A DNA stretch of 64,000 nucleotides from Niallia circulans NBRC 13626 (GCF_001591585.1 NZ_BCVE01000022.1:1-64000), one strand, 5' to 3'. Shown: positions 9,380 through 19,004, counted from the first letter of the stretch. Made by a program: numbers and translations. The notes: generated by a model not told the origin, from the sequence alone.

Positions 9380-10678
9380 ATGAAATTTAACAAAATGAAA
9401 AGGTATTCCTTATTAACTGGTATCTTATCTGCTTCTCTGCTCTTTGCAAGTGCTTGTTCAAATGAGGGTGCCTCAAGTAACACCTCTTCAAGCAAAGGAG
9501 AAAAAGTAGTGGTGGACTTGTTTAACGGAAAAGTAGAAATTGCGGATCAATTAAAAGCATTGACAGATCAATACTCAAAAGAACATCCAGATGTAACCTT
9601 TAATATTGAAACAGTCGGTGGAGGAGCAGATGGAACGGCTGCTTTAAAAGCAAAATTCGCCTCCAATACAGCTCCTGATATTTTTGGAAATGGTGGATAT
9701 CAAGAAGCCTTAACTTGGCTGGATAAATTAGAGGATTTGTCAGATCAACCATGGGTAAAGGACGCATATGAAAGTGCCTTAGTTCCCATGACAGTAGATG
9801 GAAAAATTTATGGCCAGCCAGTTAACCTGGAGGGATATGGATTTGCCTATAATAAAGCATTATTTAAAAAGGCAGGTATTACGGAAATACCAACAACATT
9901 TTCTGAACTAGAAGCAGCTGCTAAAAAGTTAAAAGCTGCTGGAATTACACCTTTTTCGATTGGTTATGGTGAATGGTGGGTTTTAGCTAACCATGGACTA
10001 AATGTTCCTTTTGCTTATCAAGAAGATGCCGACGCCTTTATTAAAGGATTAAATGACGGATCGGCAAAAATCGAAGGGAATGAGCATTTTGACAAATACT
10101 TTAATTTACTGGATTTAACCATTGATTATGGTAATAAGAATCCATTAACAACAGACTATAATACCCAAGTAACTCTTTTTGCAACAGGTGAAGCTGCGAT
10201 GATCCAGCAAGGAAACTGGATTCAGCCGATGATTGATAAAATTTCTCCTAACTTGGAGGTAGGCTTTATCCCAATGCCATTAAGTGATGAGAAGGAAAAA
10301 TCGGATAAGCTAATGGTGGATGTGCCTACAAACTGGGTTGTTCATAAGGATGCTCCTGAAAAAGATAAAGAAGCAGCATTAGATTTCTTAAACTGGATGG
10401 TTACTTCCGATTTCGCAAAAGAATCTATTGTAAAGGACTTCAAATATGTTCCAGCATTTGAAACAATCACTGCCACAGCTGAAGATATCGGTCCCTTAGG
10501 CGCAGAGATTCAAAAATACTCACAGGAAGGCAGAACATATACATGGCAATTTACGAAATATCCTGATGGTGCTGGACAGGAGTTTGGTGCTAGTCTTCAA
10601 GCATATGTAGGAAGTCAAAAATCACGCGAGGAAACAATGAAAGCATTGGACGATACTTGGGCTAAACTAAAAAAATAG
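9380..10678 (+). CDS. Sugar-binding lipoprotein of the ABC importer
   Basis: 432 residues. A basic N-terminus, hydrophobic stretch and lipobox FASAC (Cys about residue 26) mark a lipoprotein anchored on the outer face of the membrane. The mature part is an extracellular solute-binding protein family 1 (MalE-like), with the typical FNGKVEIADQLKALTDQYSKE opening and a central NKALFKKAGI segment. It captures the sugar for the two upstream permeases. AGGAGG lies directly before ATG. The nearest clear terminator is at 10850. Confidence 0.92.
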   Translation: MKFNKMKRYSLLTGILSASLLFASACSNEGASSNTSSSKGEKVVVDLFNGKVEIADQLKALTDQYSKEHPDVTFNIETVGGGADGTAALKAKFASNTAPDIFGNGGYQEALTWLDKLEDLSDQPWVKDAYESALVPMTVDGKIYGQPVNLEGYGFAYNKALFKKAGITEIPTTFSELEAAAKKLKAAGITPFSIGYGEWWVLANHGLNVPFAYQEDADAFIKGLNDGSAKIEGNEHFDKYFNLLDLTIDYGNKNPLTTDYNTQVTLFATGEAAMIQQGNWIQPMIDKISPNLEVGFIPMPLSDEKEKSDKLMVDVPTNWVVHKDAPEKDKEAALDFLNWMVTSDFAKESIVKDFKYVPAFETITATAEDIGPLGAEIQKYSQEGRTYTWQFTKYPDGAGQEFGASLQAYVGSQKSREETMKALDDTWAKLKK

Positions 10679-10815
10679 TAGATGCACAATATGAGATACT
10701 AGCTAATATTCATACATTTATCTTATCTTAACAATTTATTTAAGATTTATTGATAGTTTTGTCATATATTATTCATAATATATGGGTATGATATAGCTAT
10801 AGTCATTAAATTTCT

Positions 10816-10883
10816 TTTTCAAGTCCCCCCTTGAAAATAGATAGTATGAAGGAGTGCCAAATAAAAGGCATTCCTCTTTTTTT
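10816..10883 (+). terminator. Terminator region of the ABC operon
   Basis: Two stems: TTTTCAAG/CTTGAAAA around 10817-10837, then the stronger AGGAGTGCC (10850-10858) with GGCATTCCT (10867-10875) followed by CTTTTTTT. The second is a textbook rho-independent terminator, about 170 nt after the binding-protein stop codon. Confidence 0.8.
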
Positions 10884-10886
10884 CGC

Positions 10887-10918
10887 AAAAAAAAAAGACT
10901 CTTCACACCTGAGAGTCT
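10887..10918 (-). terminator. Terminator of the 3D-domain gene
   Basis: AGACTC (10897-10902) pairs with GAGTCT (10913-10918). The run of A at 10887-10896 becomes a T-run on the minus strand. It lies just downstream of the leftward gene ending at 10944. Confidence 0.8.
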
Positions 10919-10943
10919 ATATAATAAGAAGAATAGTATTAAA

Positions 10944-12104
10944 TTAATTCAAGATTTTTATTTTGACTGTTTTCCGTCCCCAAGCCTTTGCTTTGCTAGT
11001 TGATGGCATTAACACGTCTATTTTATGTCCTTTAATTGCTCCGCCTGTGTCTCCTGCCACAGCTTCTCCATAACCTTCTACCCAAACTTTAGAACCTAAT
11101 GGAATGACTGCTGGATCTACTGCAATTAATTTCATATTCTTATTCTTTTTAATATTATATCCAAGTGCCGTAAAATCAGATTTTGTATCTTGATGACTAT
11201 AAGCAGTTGAGGTTACATAAATAACATCTTTACTGCTTGAAGACTTACTAGAAGGTGATTTGCTCGTAGTAGGTTTTGAGTTAGTCGATGCCCTAGCAGC
11301 TTTTTTAGCTGGACTATTTACCTTTACGACATTCTTCTTCGCTTCTTCTTGCTCTTTCTTCAATGCGGACTCTGCTGCATTTATTTGATCAAGTACTGCT
11401 TTTTTCTGGTTCTCAGCTAATTCTACTTCTTTAGAAACAGAAGCATATTTTTTCTGTACAGCCGTTACTGCCTCTTGTCTTTGAGCAACATTTTGCTGCA
11501 GTTCATTTTGAGTAGCCGCTAATTCATCATATTGTCCTGTTAATTCTTCTTCTTGCTGATCAATTGCTGCCTTTTCTTCTTCAATTTTCTGAAGATCTGC
11601 TTGCTGCTGCTCTAATATATCTTTATCACCATCAAAAATCATCGAAATAGCTGTTGCTCTACTAATAAAGTCAGCGAAGTCCTTTGAATTAAACAGCACT
11701 TCTAAAACAACATTTGTTTGGTCTGTATTCTGCAAGGAAACGAGACGATCTTTCATCACGTCTTTACGTGCCAATACTTTATCTTCTAGAACAACAATTT
11801 CTTCTTTCTTTTTCTCTATTTGTTGTTGCGTTTCTTCAATTTTCGCCTGCAGATTTGCTATTTTATCTTTATTTTGCTGCATTACTGTTTCAATAGATTT
11901 TAAATCCTCTTGAACAGCTTCCAACTCTTTTAAAGTTTTTTGCTTTTCTGCTTCTTTTTCATTAATCAATTGCTGATTTTGATCCAACTGATTTTTCGCC
12001 TTGTTCAGTGTTTCTTGACTCGTTTCTGCTTGTACCATAATCGCTGATGTCAAAAAGATGACACTACTTAACGAAATGGCCATTAGTTTTTTTAAGGAAC
12101 GCAT
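10944..12104 (-). CDS. Secreted coiled-coil protein with C-terminal 3D cell-wall domain
   Basis: 386 residues. A signal peptide is present (residues 1-26, ending VQA-ET). Residues about 28-245 are a long coiled coil like the N-terminal half of CwlO/PcsB. A Ser/Lys/Thr linker (about 255-290) follows. The C-terminal domain is a 3D domain (named for three Asp), visible in VTSTAYSHQD, AVDPAVIPLGSKVWV, AGDTGGAIKGHKIDV. The 3D fold resembles the catalytic core of lytic transglycosylases such as MltA. I infer peptidoglycan cleavage outside the cell, with the coiled coil holding it in a complex. It is monocistronic. Confidence 0.88.
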   Translation of the reverse strand: MRSLKKLMAISLSSVIFLTSAIMVQAETSQETLNKAKNQLDQNQQLINEKEAEKQKTLKELEAVQEDLKSIETVMQQNKDKIANLQAKIEETQQQIEKKKEEIVVLEDKVLARKDVMKDRLVSLQNTDQTNVVLEVLFNSKDFADFISRATAISMIFDGDKDILEQQQADLQKIEEEKAAIDQQEEELTGQYDELAATQNELQQNVAQRQEAVTAVQKKYASVSKEVELAENQKKAVLDQINAAESALKKEQEEAKKNVVKVNSPAKKAARASTNSKPTTSKSPSSKSSSSKDVIYVTSTAYSHQDTKSDFTALGYNIKKNKNMKLIAVDPAVIPLGSKVWVEGYGEAVAGDTGGAIKGHKIDVLMPSTSKAKAWGRKTVKIKILN

Positions 12105-12322
12105 CTAAAAACCCCTTTCTCTATTGTTATAACACATGAAAGAGGCTTCTAAATTACAATTCTATTAAAATAATAAGTCAATCCTTTTAAAATTAGTTTA
12201 CAAGCCAGCTATTAAATATCGCATATTTTCTAGCATTCTGTAAGTCTAGAAGGGAAAATGACCCTTTGTTACCTTTGTAATAATTCTGTTAATTATTAAT
12301 ATTTACCCTTTTCGAAATTGAA

Positions 12323-12778
12323 TTATATATCCTGTTTGAGCTTTATCATATCCATACACTGAATTCCATTTTCATAGATTTCCTCTTCATAGTGCTGGAG
12401 AAAAAAATCTTTCTCAATTCGATCGATTCGAAACCCGCATTTTTGATAGAGAGCAAGTTGTGAAATACTGCTATTCCCAGTCCCTACTTCTATTCTGTTA
12501 TATCCTAATTTTCTCGCCTCTTCAATCGCGTGCATAACTAACCTTTTCCCTAAGCCTATTCCTTGATAGCTTTCGCCCACAGCAAGATTGATTAATTCTA
12601 TTGTTTCTTCTTCCATTGGTAATAAAACATAGACACCGATAGTTTGATCCCTATCTTCCGCAATATAGCAAATGCCCTTTTTAAGATATTCTCTGATTAA
12701 ATGTTCAGATGGGTCTGCTAATAATAATAAATCAAAAGGGGGAGTTTCTCCTTCTCTAAGCTTACGAATCTTCATCAA
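12323..12778 (-). CDS. GNAT-family N-acetyltransferase
   Basis: 151 residues. The GNAT fold shows the acetyl-CoA binding motif A (VGESYQGIGLGKRLVMHAIEEARKLG, with Q/R-x-x-G-x-G/A) and motif B (ALYQKCGFR). The substrate is unknown. It lies 13 nt after the ribosomal-protection GTPase gene on the same strand, so both are likely one transcript. The linkage may be functional but cannot be shown from sequence. Confidence 0.88.
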   Translation of the reverse strand: MMKIRKLREGETPPFDLLLLADPSEHLIREYLKKGICYIAEDRDQTIGVYVLLPMEEETIELINLAVGESYQGIGLGKRLVMHAIEEARKLGYNRIEVGTGNSSISQLALYQKCGFRIDRIEKDFFLQHYEEEIYENGIQCMDMIKLKQDI

Positions 12779-12791
12779 TCGTTCATCCTTT

Positions 12792-14732
12792 CTATAGACA
12801 ATGCATCATTTTTTCCGCTTCTTGCCAAGGAACCGTATATCCTGCGCCTTTCGCACAGAAAATAGATGAGGATGTATATGCTGGATCAGCATTTTTATCA
12901 TAGTCTAGTCCAGCAATCACTTCTTTTTCATTATGACAAGGGTAATAACCCGCAAAGGTAAAGGAAAGCTGACCTTTTCCTTGTGTAAAAGAGGCTAAGA
13001 TTGTGCTGTATTCCATAAATGTGGCAACGGGAGCCTTGCCGGTAATAATTGCTTTATTATCTATTGTTTCGGGCGTATCAAATGCTCCATGGGCCATTTG
13101 AATATCAGCCAGCACTCTGCCCATTTGTTCGATAGCTACTTTTATTTTGAAAGCATAATAAGGCTCTAATAACCGGTTCTGTACTTTTTCTAGTCCTTGG
13201 CGCAATGCTCGAAAAGTAGCTTCCCGAAAATCACCGCCGTGTGTATGTTTATTATGGGCTCTCCCTGTTAATAATGTCACTTTTATATCTGTTAAGGGGG
13301 AACCAGTCAAAATCCCATGATGATCTCGCTCAAAAAGATGCTGGCAGATGAGATGTTGATTTGCTATAGATAAGTCATCTGTATGGCATCTACTCTCAAA
13401 TGTAATACCTGTATTTCTTTTTCCTGGCTCTATACGGAGATGTACCTCCGCATAATGACGTAATGGTTCAAAGTGTCCATATCCGACAGTAGCTGTTTCG
13501 ATTGTTTCTTTATACAAAATTTCCGGTTGACCAAAGTGCACATTTAAAGAAAATCTTTCTAATACTAGCTCCTGAAGAACCTCTAATTGTATTTTCCCCA
13601 TCACATGCAAGTGAATATCTTGCTGTTTCTCCTCCCATGTTATCTGAAGAGATGGATCCTCTGCTTCTAATATCCGAAAAAGCTTTAGTACCTCTTTTTT
13701 ATTTACTCCGTCTTCAACTACCACTTTTGAACGAAGCGTTGGTACCAATTCATATACTGCTTTTTCAAGCATTGCTCCGACTCCATCTCCCACAATTGCC
13801 TCTGTAAGACCTGTTACAGCAAAAATTTCTCCGGCACCGACTTCATTTACTTGTTGAAATTGTTTTCCATTATATTTACGAATTTGCGTAATTTTCTCTA
13901 CCATTCCATCTCCATATGGAAGTTCATCTCTGACATGCAGAGTACCACTTATTGCTTTTAGAAAAGTAATTCTTGTTCCACCTTGCTCGTAGCGAATTTT
14001 AAATACTCTTCCTGCAAAAGGTTGATCCTTCCTATATATTGTTTTTGTTAATTGATGAAACTGATCGAAAAATTCCTTTATCCCAATATCCTGAAGTGCT
14101 GAACCATATCCACAAGGAAAGAGCCGCGACGAAATAATCATTTCTTGGATTTTTTCCATCCACAATATCGGTTGATAGCCATTATCCATATAGTAATCCA
14201 AGAGCTCTTCATCCCGCTCTGCAATAAATTCTATTTGCTCTTCCGACATACTGCTATTATCTAAAGAGGAAATATCATATACATCTGTCGTAAATTGGGA
14301 ACGAATTTCTTCCAGAACACGCGCTGCATCCGCTCCTGTCCGATCTGTTTTATTAATAAAGAAAAATGTAGGAATCTGATGCTTCCTTAATAGATTCCAC
14401 ACCGTTTCGGTATGCCCTTCAATCCCTTCTACCGCACTAATAATCACAATAGCAAAGTCCATTACTTGAATCGCTCTTTCCATTTCTGGAGAAAAATCAA
14501 TATGTCCAGGAGTATCAATTAAATAATAAGTAGAATCTCCATGTTCAATGATTCCTTGGTCTGCAAAAACCGTAATCCCTCGTTGCTTTTCAATTATATG
14601 ACTATCTAAAAAGGAATTTTTATGATCTACACGGCCTCGTTTAGTTATACTATTTGTATGATATAGAAGCTGCTCTGAAAAAGTAGTTTTTCCCGCATCA
14701 ACATGTGCTAATATTCCAATTGTCTTGTTCAT
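12792..14732 (-). CDS. Tet(M)/EF-G-like ribosomal-protection GTPase
   Basis: 646 residues, the usual length of tetracycline ribosomal protection proteins (about 640-650). The GTP-binding motifs are complete: G1 AHVDAGKTT, switch I RGIT, G3 DTPGHIDF and G4 NKTD. Domains II-V of EF-G follow. The C-terminal domain IV loop, which in Tet(M) dislodges the drug, is divergent here, and the C-terminus has its own sequence (TSSSIFCAKGAGYTVPW). It could confer tetracycline resistance or be a housekeeping or ribosome-rescue paralogue. Family membership is firm; the phenotype is not. Confidence 0.85.
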   Translation of the reverse strand: MNKTIGILAHVDAGKTTFSEQLLYHTNSITKRGRVDHKNSFLDSHIIEKQRGITVFADQGIIEHGDSTYYLIDTPGHIDFSPEMERAIQVMDFAIVIISAVEGIEGHTETVWNLLRKHQIPTFFFINKTDRTGADAARVLEEIRSQFTTDVYDISSLDNSSMSEEQIEFIAERDEELLDYYMDNGYQPILWMEKIQEMIISSRLFPCGYGSALQDIGIKEFFDQFHQLTKTIYRKDQPFAGRVFKIRYEQGGTRITFLKAISGTLHVRDELPYGDGMVEKITQIRKYNGKQFQQVNEVGAGEIFAVTGLTEAIVGDGVGAMLEKAVYELVPTLRSKVVVEDGVNKKEVLKLFRILEAEDPSLQITWEEKQQDIHLHVMGKIQLEVLQELVLERFSLNVHFGQPEILYKETIETATVGYGHFEPLRHYAEVHLRIEPGKRNTGITFESRCHTDDLSIANQHLICQHLFERDHHGILTGSPLTDIKVTLLTGRAHNKHTHGGDFREATFRALRQGLEKVQNRLLEPYYAFKIKVAIEQMGRVLADIQMAHGAFDTPETIDNKAIITGKAPVATFMEYSTILASFTQGKGQLSFTFAGYYPCHNEKEVIAGLDYDKNADPAYTSSSIFCAKGAGYTVPWQEAEKMMHCL

Positions 14733-14826
14733 TTTGAAAGCGACTCCTGCTTTTTTAGTTTATACCTTTCATTATAGCTGAAATGGCCATAAGGATGGTA
14801 TAACTACCAGAAAAATCAATTGTAGA

Positions 14827-15222
14827 TCAGCCTCTTTTACTTCTCCAAACAAAGAATGTATCTACTATACAAGCCAGTAAAATTCCTGCTGAATAGCGTA
14901 TTAAATCCATTAATAGGAAGCCCTTTCCTAGAATTAACGCTCCAATTGTTGTATCTCGAAGCTGATTAAGCCAATCCGCTTGATATAATTGACTGCCTTC
15001 GATTCCAAAACTGAATAGTATGCTCAGTATTCCTGCAACTAGGAGGCTATTTCTGATAAAAAGAAACCGAAACCCAAAGTAAACCATCATCGCCCAAATC
15101 ATATCTCCTGCATGAACGCTTATAAAATCAGGAAGATGATTACTAAATTTTCTAGAAGATAGTCCTAATAACAGCATAAGTATGGCTGAAACAAAATAGA
15201 ATAATCGATACATTTTTTTCAC
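14827..15222 (-). CDS. DUF2809 family membrane protein
   Basis: 131 residues with four predicted membrane helices. The pattern GLSSRKF, DMIWAMMVYFGFRFL and IEGSQLYQADWLNQLRDT matches DUF2809 (YjgA-like) proteins. Its function is unknown. It lies downstream of no obvious partner. Confidence 0.75.
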   Translation of the reverse strand: MKKMYRLFYFVSAILMLLLGLSSRKFSNHLPDFISVHAGDMIWAMMVYFGFRFLFIRNSLLVAGILSILFSFGIEGSQLYQADWLNQLRDTTIGALILGKGFLLMDLIRYSAGILLACIVDTFFVWRSKRG

Positions 15223-15284
15223 TCACAATTATATTTTATTTAATATAGCTTGATAATCTCTCCCCCTCCTTTCCTATCTGCCCC

Positions 15285-15320
15285 TAAAAAAAAGAGACCC
15301 GATTTACTGATATGGTCTCT
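15285..15320 (-). terminator. Terminator of the Zn-ribbon gene
   Basis: AGAGACC (15293-15299) pairs with GGTCTCT (15314-15320). The A-run at 15285-15293 gives TTTTTTTT on the minus strand. Confidence 0.8.
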
Positions 15321-15362
15321 AGAATTCAACTAATTTTCTATTTGTTTAACATTTTGTGCCAC

Positions 15363-15566
15363 TTATCCTAAAAATAAATCTAAAATATTAGAACCTTTCG
15401 ATGCTTGTTTATTATAAAACTCTGAGTACCCGCATTTCTTGCAAAAGACAACCGTAAATGTATTATGCTGGATATCCATTAACTTGGATAAACCCGTTCC
15501 TGTCATGGCCACATCTTTTGTTCCTATATCTGTTCCACCGCATTTTACACAGCCTTTGCTTTCCAT
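15363..15566 (-). CDS. Small Zn-ribbon nucleic-acid-binding protein
   Basis: 67 residues with two CxxC pairs, CVKCGG near the N-terminus and FCKKCGYSEFY at about residues 45-55, forming one zinc ribbon. It matches the group of predicted nucleic-acid-binding Zn-ribbon proteins common in Bacillus. A good GGAGCG site precedes the start. Its role is unknown. Confidence 0.75.
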   Translation of the reverse strand: MESKGCVKCGGTDIGTKDVAMTGTGLSKLMDIQHNTFTVVFCKKCGYSEFYNKQASKGSNILDLFLG

Positions 15567-15657
15567 GTTATTACGCTCCTTTTTTGTTATATCTTTGCTT
15601 CTGTTTTAACATCTCCTTTATTATTACGAAGTAATACGATATTTAGTTTCATTTCTC

Positions 15658-16413
15658 TCAATACAAATAATGATGAATTATTTGTAAAAGTTTATCTAAA
15701 TTTTCTTCCGAGACATTTTCACTTAATCGTGCCGCTGCCACAATTGGAATCCATTGAAGGATATCTTCTTTCGTTAAGCCTGTCTTGCTGCAATATATAT
15801 GCAGGTATAAATCTGCTAGATCCTGATGATTTTCCGCATAGAGAAGATAAGTTCTGCATACATCTGCCCGAGAATCTCCTGCTCCTGCATCCACCCAATC
15901 GATTATCCAAACACTGCCCTCAGCTTTTACAAGATTGAATAAATGCAAATCCCCATGACAAAGCCTTGTTTCCTGCGGCATTGTTTTTAGTTTGTTTAAA
16001 AGAAGGGATTTACTTTCTTCGTCTAGAATCTGAGAGTCCGCTATTTGTCTTCCCCATTTGTAAGATATCGGCTCAAGTGCTATTCCATCATGCTGGTGAA
16101 TCTGTTGTTGGATATCAATAGACAAGCTCATATAATATTCAGCTTTCTTTTCGTTTTTAAAAAGAAGCTCCCCCAATGTATTTCCTTTTATATATTCCAT
16201 TATCAAAACTTGTTTGTTCTCTACCATTGTCACATCTAATACTTTTGGAACAGGTAACCCACAAGCGTGAGCAAACCTTTGTTTCCTTGCTTCCATTTCC
16301 GCTTCGGCAGGTGGAAGATAATCTTTATACACTTTCATAATCGTTTTATCATTTACATAAATAGTTGCCGTATTTCCGGTCGCAATGGCTTTCCCAAACT
16401 TCAACTTACCCAC
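15658..16413 (-). CDS. APH-family phosphotransferase (kinase-like)
   Basis: 251 residues. The aminoglycoside phosphotransferase / choline kinase fold shows the catalytic loop RLCHGDLHLFNLV (HGDxxxxN) and the metal-binding IIDWVDAGAGDSRAD. A nucleotide-binding lobe is visible at the N-terminus (GKAIATGNTATIYVNDKTIMKVYK). It probably phosphorylates a small molecule. The antibiotic or metabolite cannot be named. It is monocistronic. Confidence 0.8.
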   Translation of the reverse strand: MGKLKFGKAIATGNTATIYVNDKTIMKVYKDYLPPAEAEMEARKQRFAHACGLPVPKVLDVTMVENKQVLIMEYIKGNTLGELLFKNEKKAEYYMSLSIDIQQQIHQHDGIALEPISYKWGRQIADSQILDEESKSLLLNKLKTMPQETRLCHGDLHLFNLVKAEGSVWIIDWVDAGAGDSRADVCRTYLLYAENHQDLADLYLHIYCSKTGLTKEDILQWIPIVAAARLSENVSEENLDKLLQIIHHYLY

Positions 16414-16727
16414 CCCTTTTTAAGATTCTTCCTCTCGCAAAGATATTATTTTGTTGTCATTTCAAGAGGCTTTTCACACAAAAAACGAACGTTATTTTAT
16501 TACAAAGTAGGAGTATTAGGAAATAACAGATATTTATCTTAATCCCCAGTGATTTCGGTTCCATAGATAGGAGCTTCCTTTTGAAAAAAACACCTAAAAT
16601 ATTCCATGCATTTGAGCTAGTTCAAACTTCCGGATGAAATTCATACTAATTTATAAAATATTTGCTTCCTATAAAATCGCAAGAAATTATTAATAAAATT
16701 CACTAAATTTGTTGCAAAATAATACGC
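16414..16727. other. Intergenic, no gene seen
   Basis: 314 nt without a supported gene. It contains the AAGGGGTGGG ribosome binding site of the leftward kinase at its left edge and AT-rich sequence elsewhere. I see no RNA gene or repeat. Confidence 0.4.
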
Positions 16728-17051
16728 TTAGAAAAAATAAGGAAAATAAATAGCTACTGTTAAAATAAGGGATAGAATAATGAAAATAATCTGTCCTAGA
16801 ATCACAGAATTCACTTTTAAGGTGAATATCTTAACACTTCCTGTTTCCATTCCCGTCCATCCTTTATTGCCTGCGTTTAATAGATTATTTGTTTGATTTA
16901 TATTTAGACCAAATAACCAGTACACACCAAAGATAAGTACACTCCCTACTAACACTAAATCTGAAAACCTCCATCCTATTAACTTGGACACAACATAAAT
17001 AAGTGTTGCCTCTATTAATATGGTTATGATGATAACTATTAGCTTTTTCAT
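16728..17051 (-). CDS. Small integral membrane protein, unknown
   Basis: 107 residues with about three or four hydrophobic helices (IVIIITILIEATLIYVV, LVLVGSVLIFGVYWLF, ILGQIIFIILSLILTVAIYF). GGGGGGAA-like purines precede the ATG. I do not recognise the family. It stands alone between two monocistronic genes. Confidence 0.6.
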   Translation of the reverse strand: MKKLIVIIITILIEATLIYVVSKLIGWRFSDLVLVGSVLIFGVYWLFGLNINQTNNLLNAGNKGWTGMETGSVKIFTLKVNSVILGQIIFIILSLILTVAIYFPYFF

Positions 17052-17229
17052 ACAATTCCCCCCTATTTTTTATCTATTCAACTCTCTTAAAGACTTGAGT
17101 TATCATAAACAGCTGGAAAATAAATATATGTATACTATTCAAAATTATCACATTAAATATTCATTTTCAATTTTTTTGAAAATTAACCTATTTTTACATA
17201 ATGAAAACCCACTCTCGTGCTAGAAATGC

Positions 17230-17280
17230 AAAAAATTGGCTGGCAAGAGTTCGGTTATTACCGATTTATGCCAACCAATT
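17230..17280 (-). terminator. Terminator of the dihydrouridine synthase gene
   Basis: AATTGG-C-TGGCA (17234-17245) pairs with TGCCA-A-CCAATT (17269-17280). The A-run at 17230-17235 gives a T-run on the minus strand. Confidence 0.75.
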
Positions 17281-17312
17281 CACTATTTAAAATATATATT
17301 GTTTAAGTTATA

Positions 17313-18302
17313 TTAGCCTACTATCCCTGTCTCATCAGCATTCTTCGATTCGAAATCATCAAGCATAGCACGGACATCATCAGACGATTGCGTACTCATC
17401 AATTGATTTCTCAATTCACTTGCCCCTCTAAATCCTTTCACATAAATCTTGAAAAAACGGTGAAGGGCTTTAAAAGATCGTGTTTCTAATTCCTGTGAAT
17501 ATTTGTCATGAAGATCCAGATGTAATCGTAATAGATCAAGCAGTTCTTTACTGCTATGCTCTTTCGGTTCTTTTTCAAAGGCAAATGGATTTTTAAAAAT
17601 ACCGCGCCCTATCATAACACCATCCACTCCATATTTCTCAGCCAGCTCCAACCCAGTTTGACGATCAGGAATATCACCGTTAATCGTTAAGAGTGTATTT
17701 GGTGCCACACGATCACGAAGTTTTTTGATTTCTGGAATCAATTCCCAATGTGCATCCACTTGACTCATTTCTTTTCTTGTACGCAGATGTATCGAAAGAT
17801 TCGCGATATCTTGTTCCAAGATATGTGTTAACCAGTCCTGCCATTCCTCTATCTCCGTATAACCAAGTCTTGTCTTAACACTAACAGGCAGCCCGCCTGC
17901 TTTTGCTGCTTGCACAATTTCCGCAGCAACCTCTGGACGGAGGATAAGTCCGCTTCCCTTCCCTTTTGCTGCGACATTAGGAACAGGACAGCCCATATTG
18001 ATATCGATTCCCTTGAAACCAAGCTTGGCCATGCCTATACTCATTTGTCGAAAATATTCAGGCTTGTCTCCCCAAATATGTGCAACCATTGGCTGTTCAT
18101 CTTCTGTAAAAGTCAAACGTCCACGTACACTCTGTGTTCCCTCGGGATGACAATAACTCTCCGTGTTAGTGAACTCCGTAAAAAACACATCAGGTCTAGC
18201 CGCCTCACTGACTACATGACGAAAAACAACATCCGTCACATCTTCCATCGGGGCTAATACAAAAAATGGCCGTGGTAATTCACGCCAAAAATTATCTATC
18301 AT
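17313..18302 (-). CDS. tRNA-dihydrouridine synthase (Dus family)
   Basis: About 329 residues. A FMN-dependent TIM-barrel enzyme that reduces uridines in the tRNA D-loop. Diagnostic motifs are [36 protein letters not shown] (with the catalytic Cys), SVKTRLGY and [15 protein letters not shown]. An earlier ATG lies at 18323, but AAAGGA sits between the two and fits the second Met ([12 protein letters not shown]), which is also where homologues normally begin. It is monocistronic. Confidence 0.9.
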   Translation of the reverse strand: MIDNFWRELPRPFFVLAPMEDVTDVVFRHVVSEAARPDVFFTEFTNTESYCHPEGTQSVRGRLTFTEDEQPMVAHIWGDKPEYFRQMSIGMAKLGFKGIDINMGCPVPNVAAKGKGSGLILRPEVAAEIVQAAKAGGLPVSVKTRLGYTEIEEWQDWLTHILEQDIANLSIHLRTRKEMSQVDAHWELIPEIKKLRDRVAPNTLLTINGDIPDRQTGLELAEKYGVDGVMIGRGIFKNPFAFEKEPKEHSSKELLDLLRLHLDLHDKYSQELETRSFKALHRFFKIYVKGFRGASELRNQLMSTQSSDDVRAMLDDFESKNADETGIVG

Positions 18303-18420
18303 ATAAAACTCAGTTCCTTTCATATAGATCCAAGATTAAACTTCTCGTCTCATAATTAAAACGAAAAATATCCCTTCCTACTTGATCCTTTCGTTTCAAC
18401 AAGTTATATCATCCGATCAC

Positions 18421-18638
18421 TTAAATCGAAAATTTATCATTTATTAGTAAATCTTTTAAAATTATACCGTCTTCTATATTAAAAGGCTTTAATTCCTCTG
18501 TCAAATCAGTATATCTCTTGCCTGTTATAAGTCCCCTCAGTACTGGAAAAAGACTAAAAATATTTTCTTAATCTGATTAGTATTCCCCTTTAAACTAATC
18601 AGATAGACAAAATCATTTTTCTTATAAAGGTCTAAAAT
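18421..18638 (-). pseudogene. Frameshifted gene remnant, family unknown
   Basis: On the minus strand two overlapping frames read as one decayed protein. The first part (ILDLYKKNDFVYLISLKG, then NTNQIKKIF) is followed, after a one-base slip in a T-run near 18565, by SLFPVLRGLITGKRYTDLTE and ELKPFNIEDGIILKDLL to a stop at 18421. There is no start codon or ribosome binding site. Codon use looks like coding DNA. It lies just after another broken gene on the same strand, so this is a decaying cluster. Confidence 0.5.
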
Positions 18639-18655
18639 TTACATCCTTTTCATAT

Positions 18656-18904
18656 TTAAAATAAGAAGGGTTTTTCCAATGCAGTAATTTTTTGAAGCAT
18701 ACATCCATTTCCAAGAAATTCTTTTACCCCTTTCTTAAGATTCTTGATTGGCCCCTCCAGCTAATCTGGTTCATCCGCTTGTAAACAATCATCCTCCCAT
18801 TTACAAACAACACATATTTCCCAATCATTACGTTCACCTAACATTTTATACTCACAACAAGGACAAGCAACTATTCTTTTTCTTTTGTTTATCAATATAT
18901 CCAT
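18656..18904 (-). pseudogene. CPCC-family Cys-rich protein, interrupted by a stop
   Basis: ATG at 18904 follows GGGAG. The product begins MDILINKRKRIVACPCCEYK and continues with EICVVCKWEDD, the hallmark of the Cys_rich_CPCC family (zinc-binding, often found near toxin-immunity genes). The frame is broken by TAG at 18761-18763 after 47 residues. The same frame then continues for 34 more codons (LEGPIKNLKKGVKEFLGNGC...), resembling the family's C-terminus. A single substitution would restore an 82-residue protein. It could be a true short product, but decay is more likely. Confidence 0.65.
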
Positions 18905-19004
18905 TTCTTACTCCCATAATAATCTACGGTGGATAAGTTTTATTCTTGATAATCAAAACATTTTCTTCTATTCGCTTTCTTTATATCATAAAATATATCA
19001 ATAC

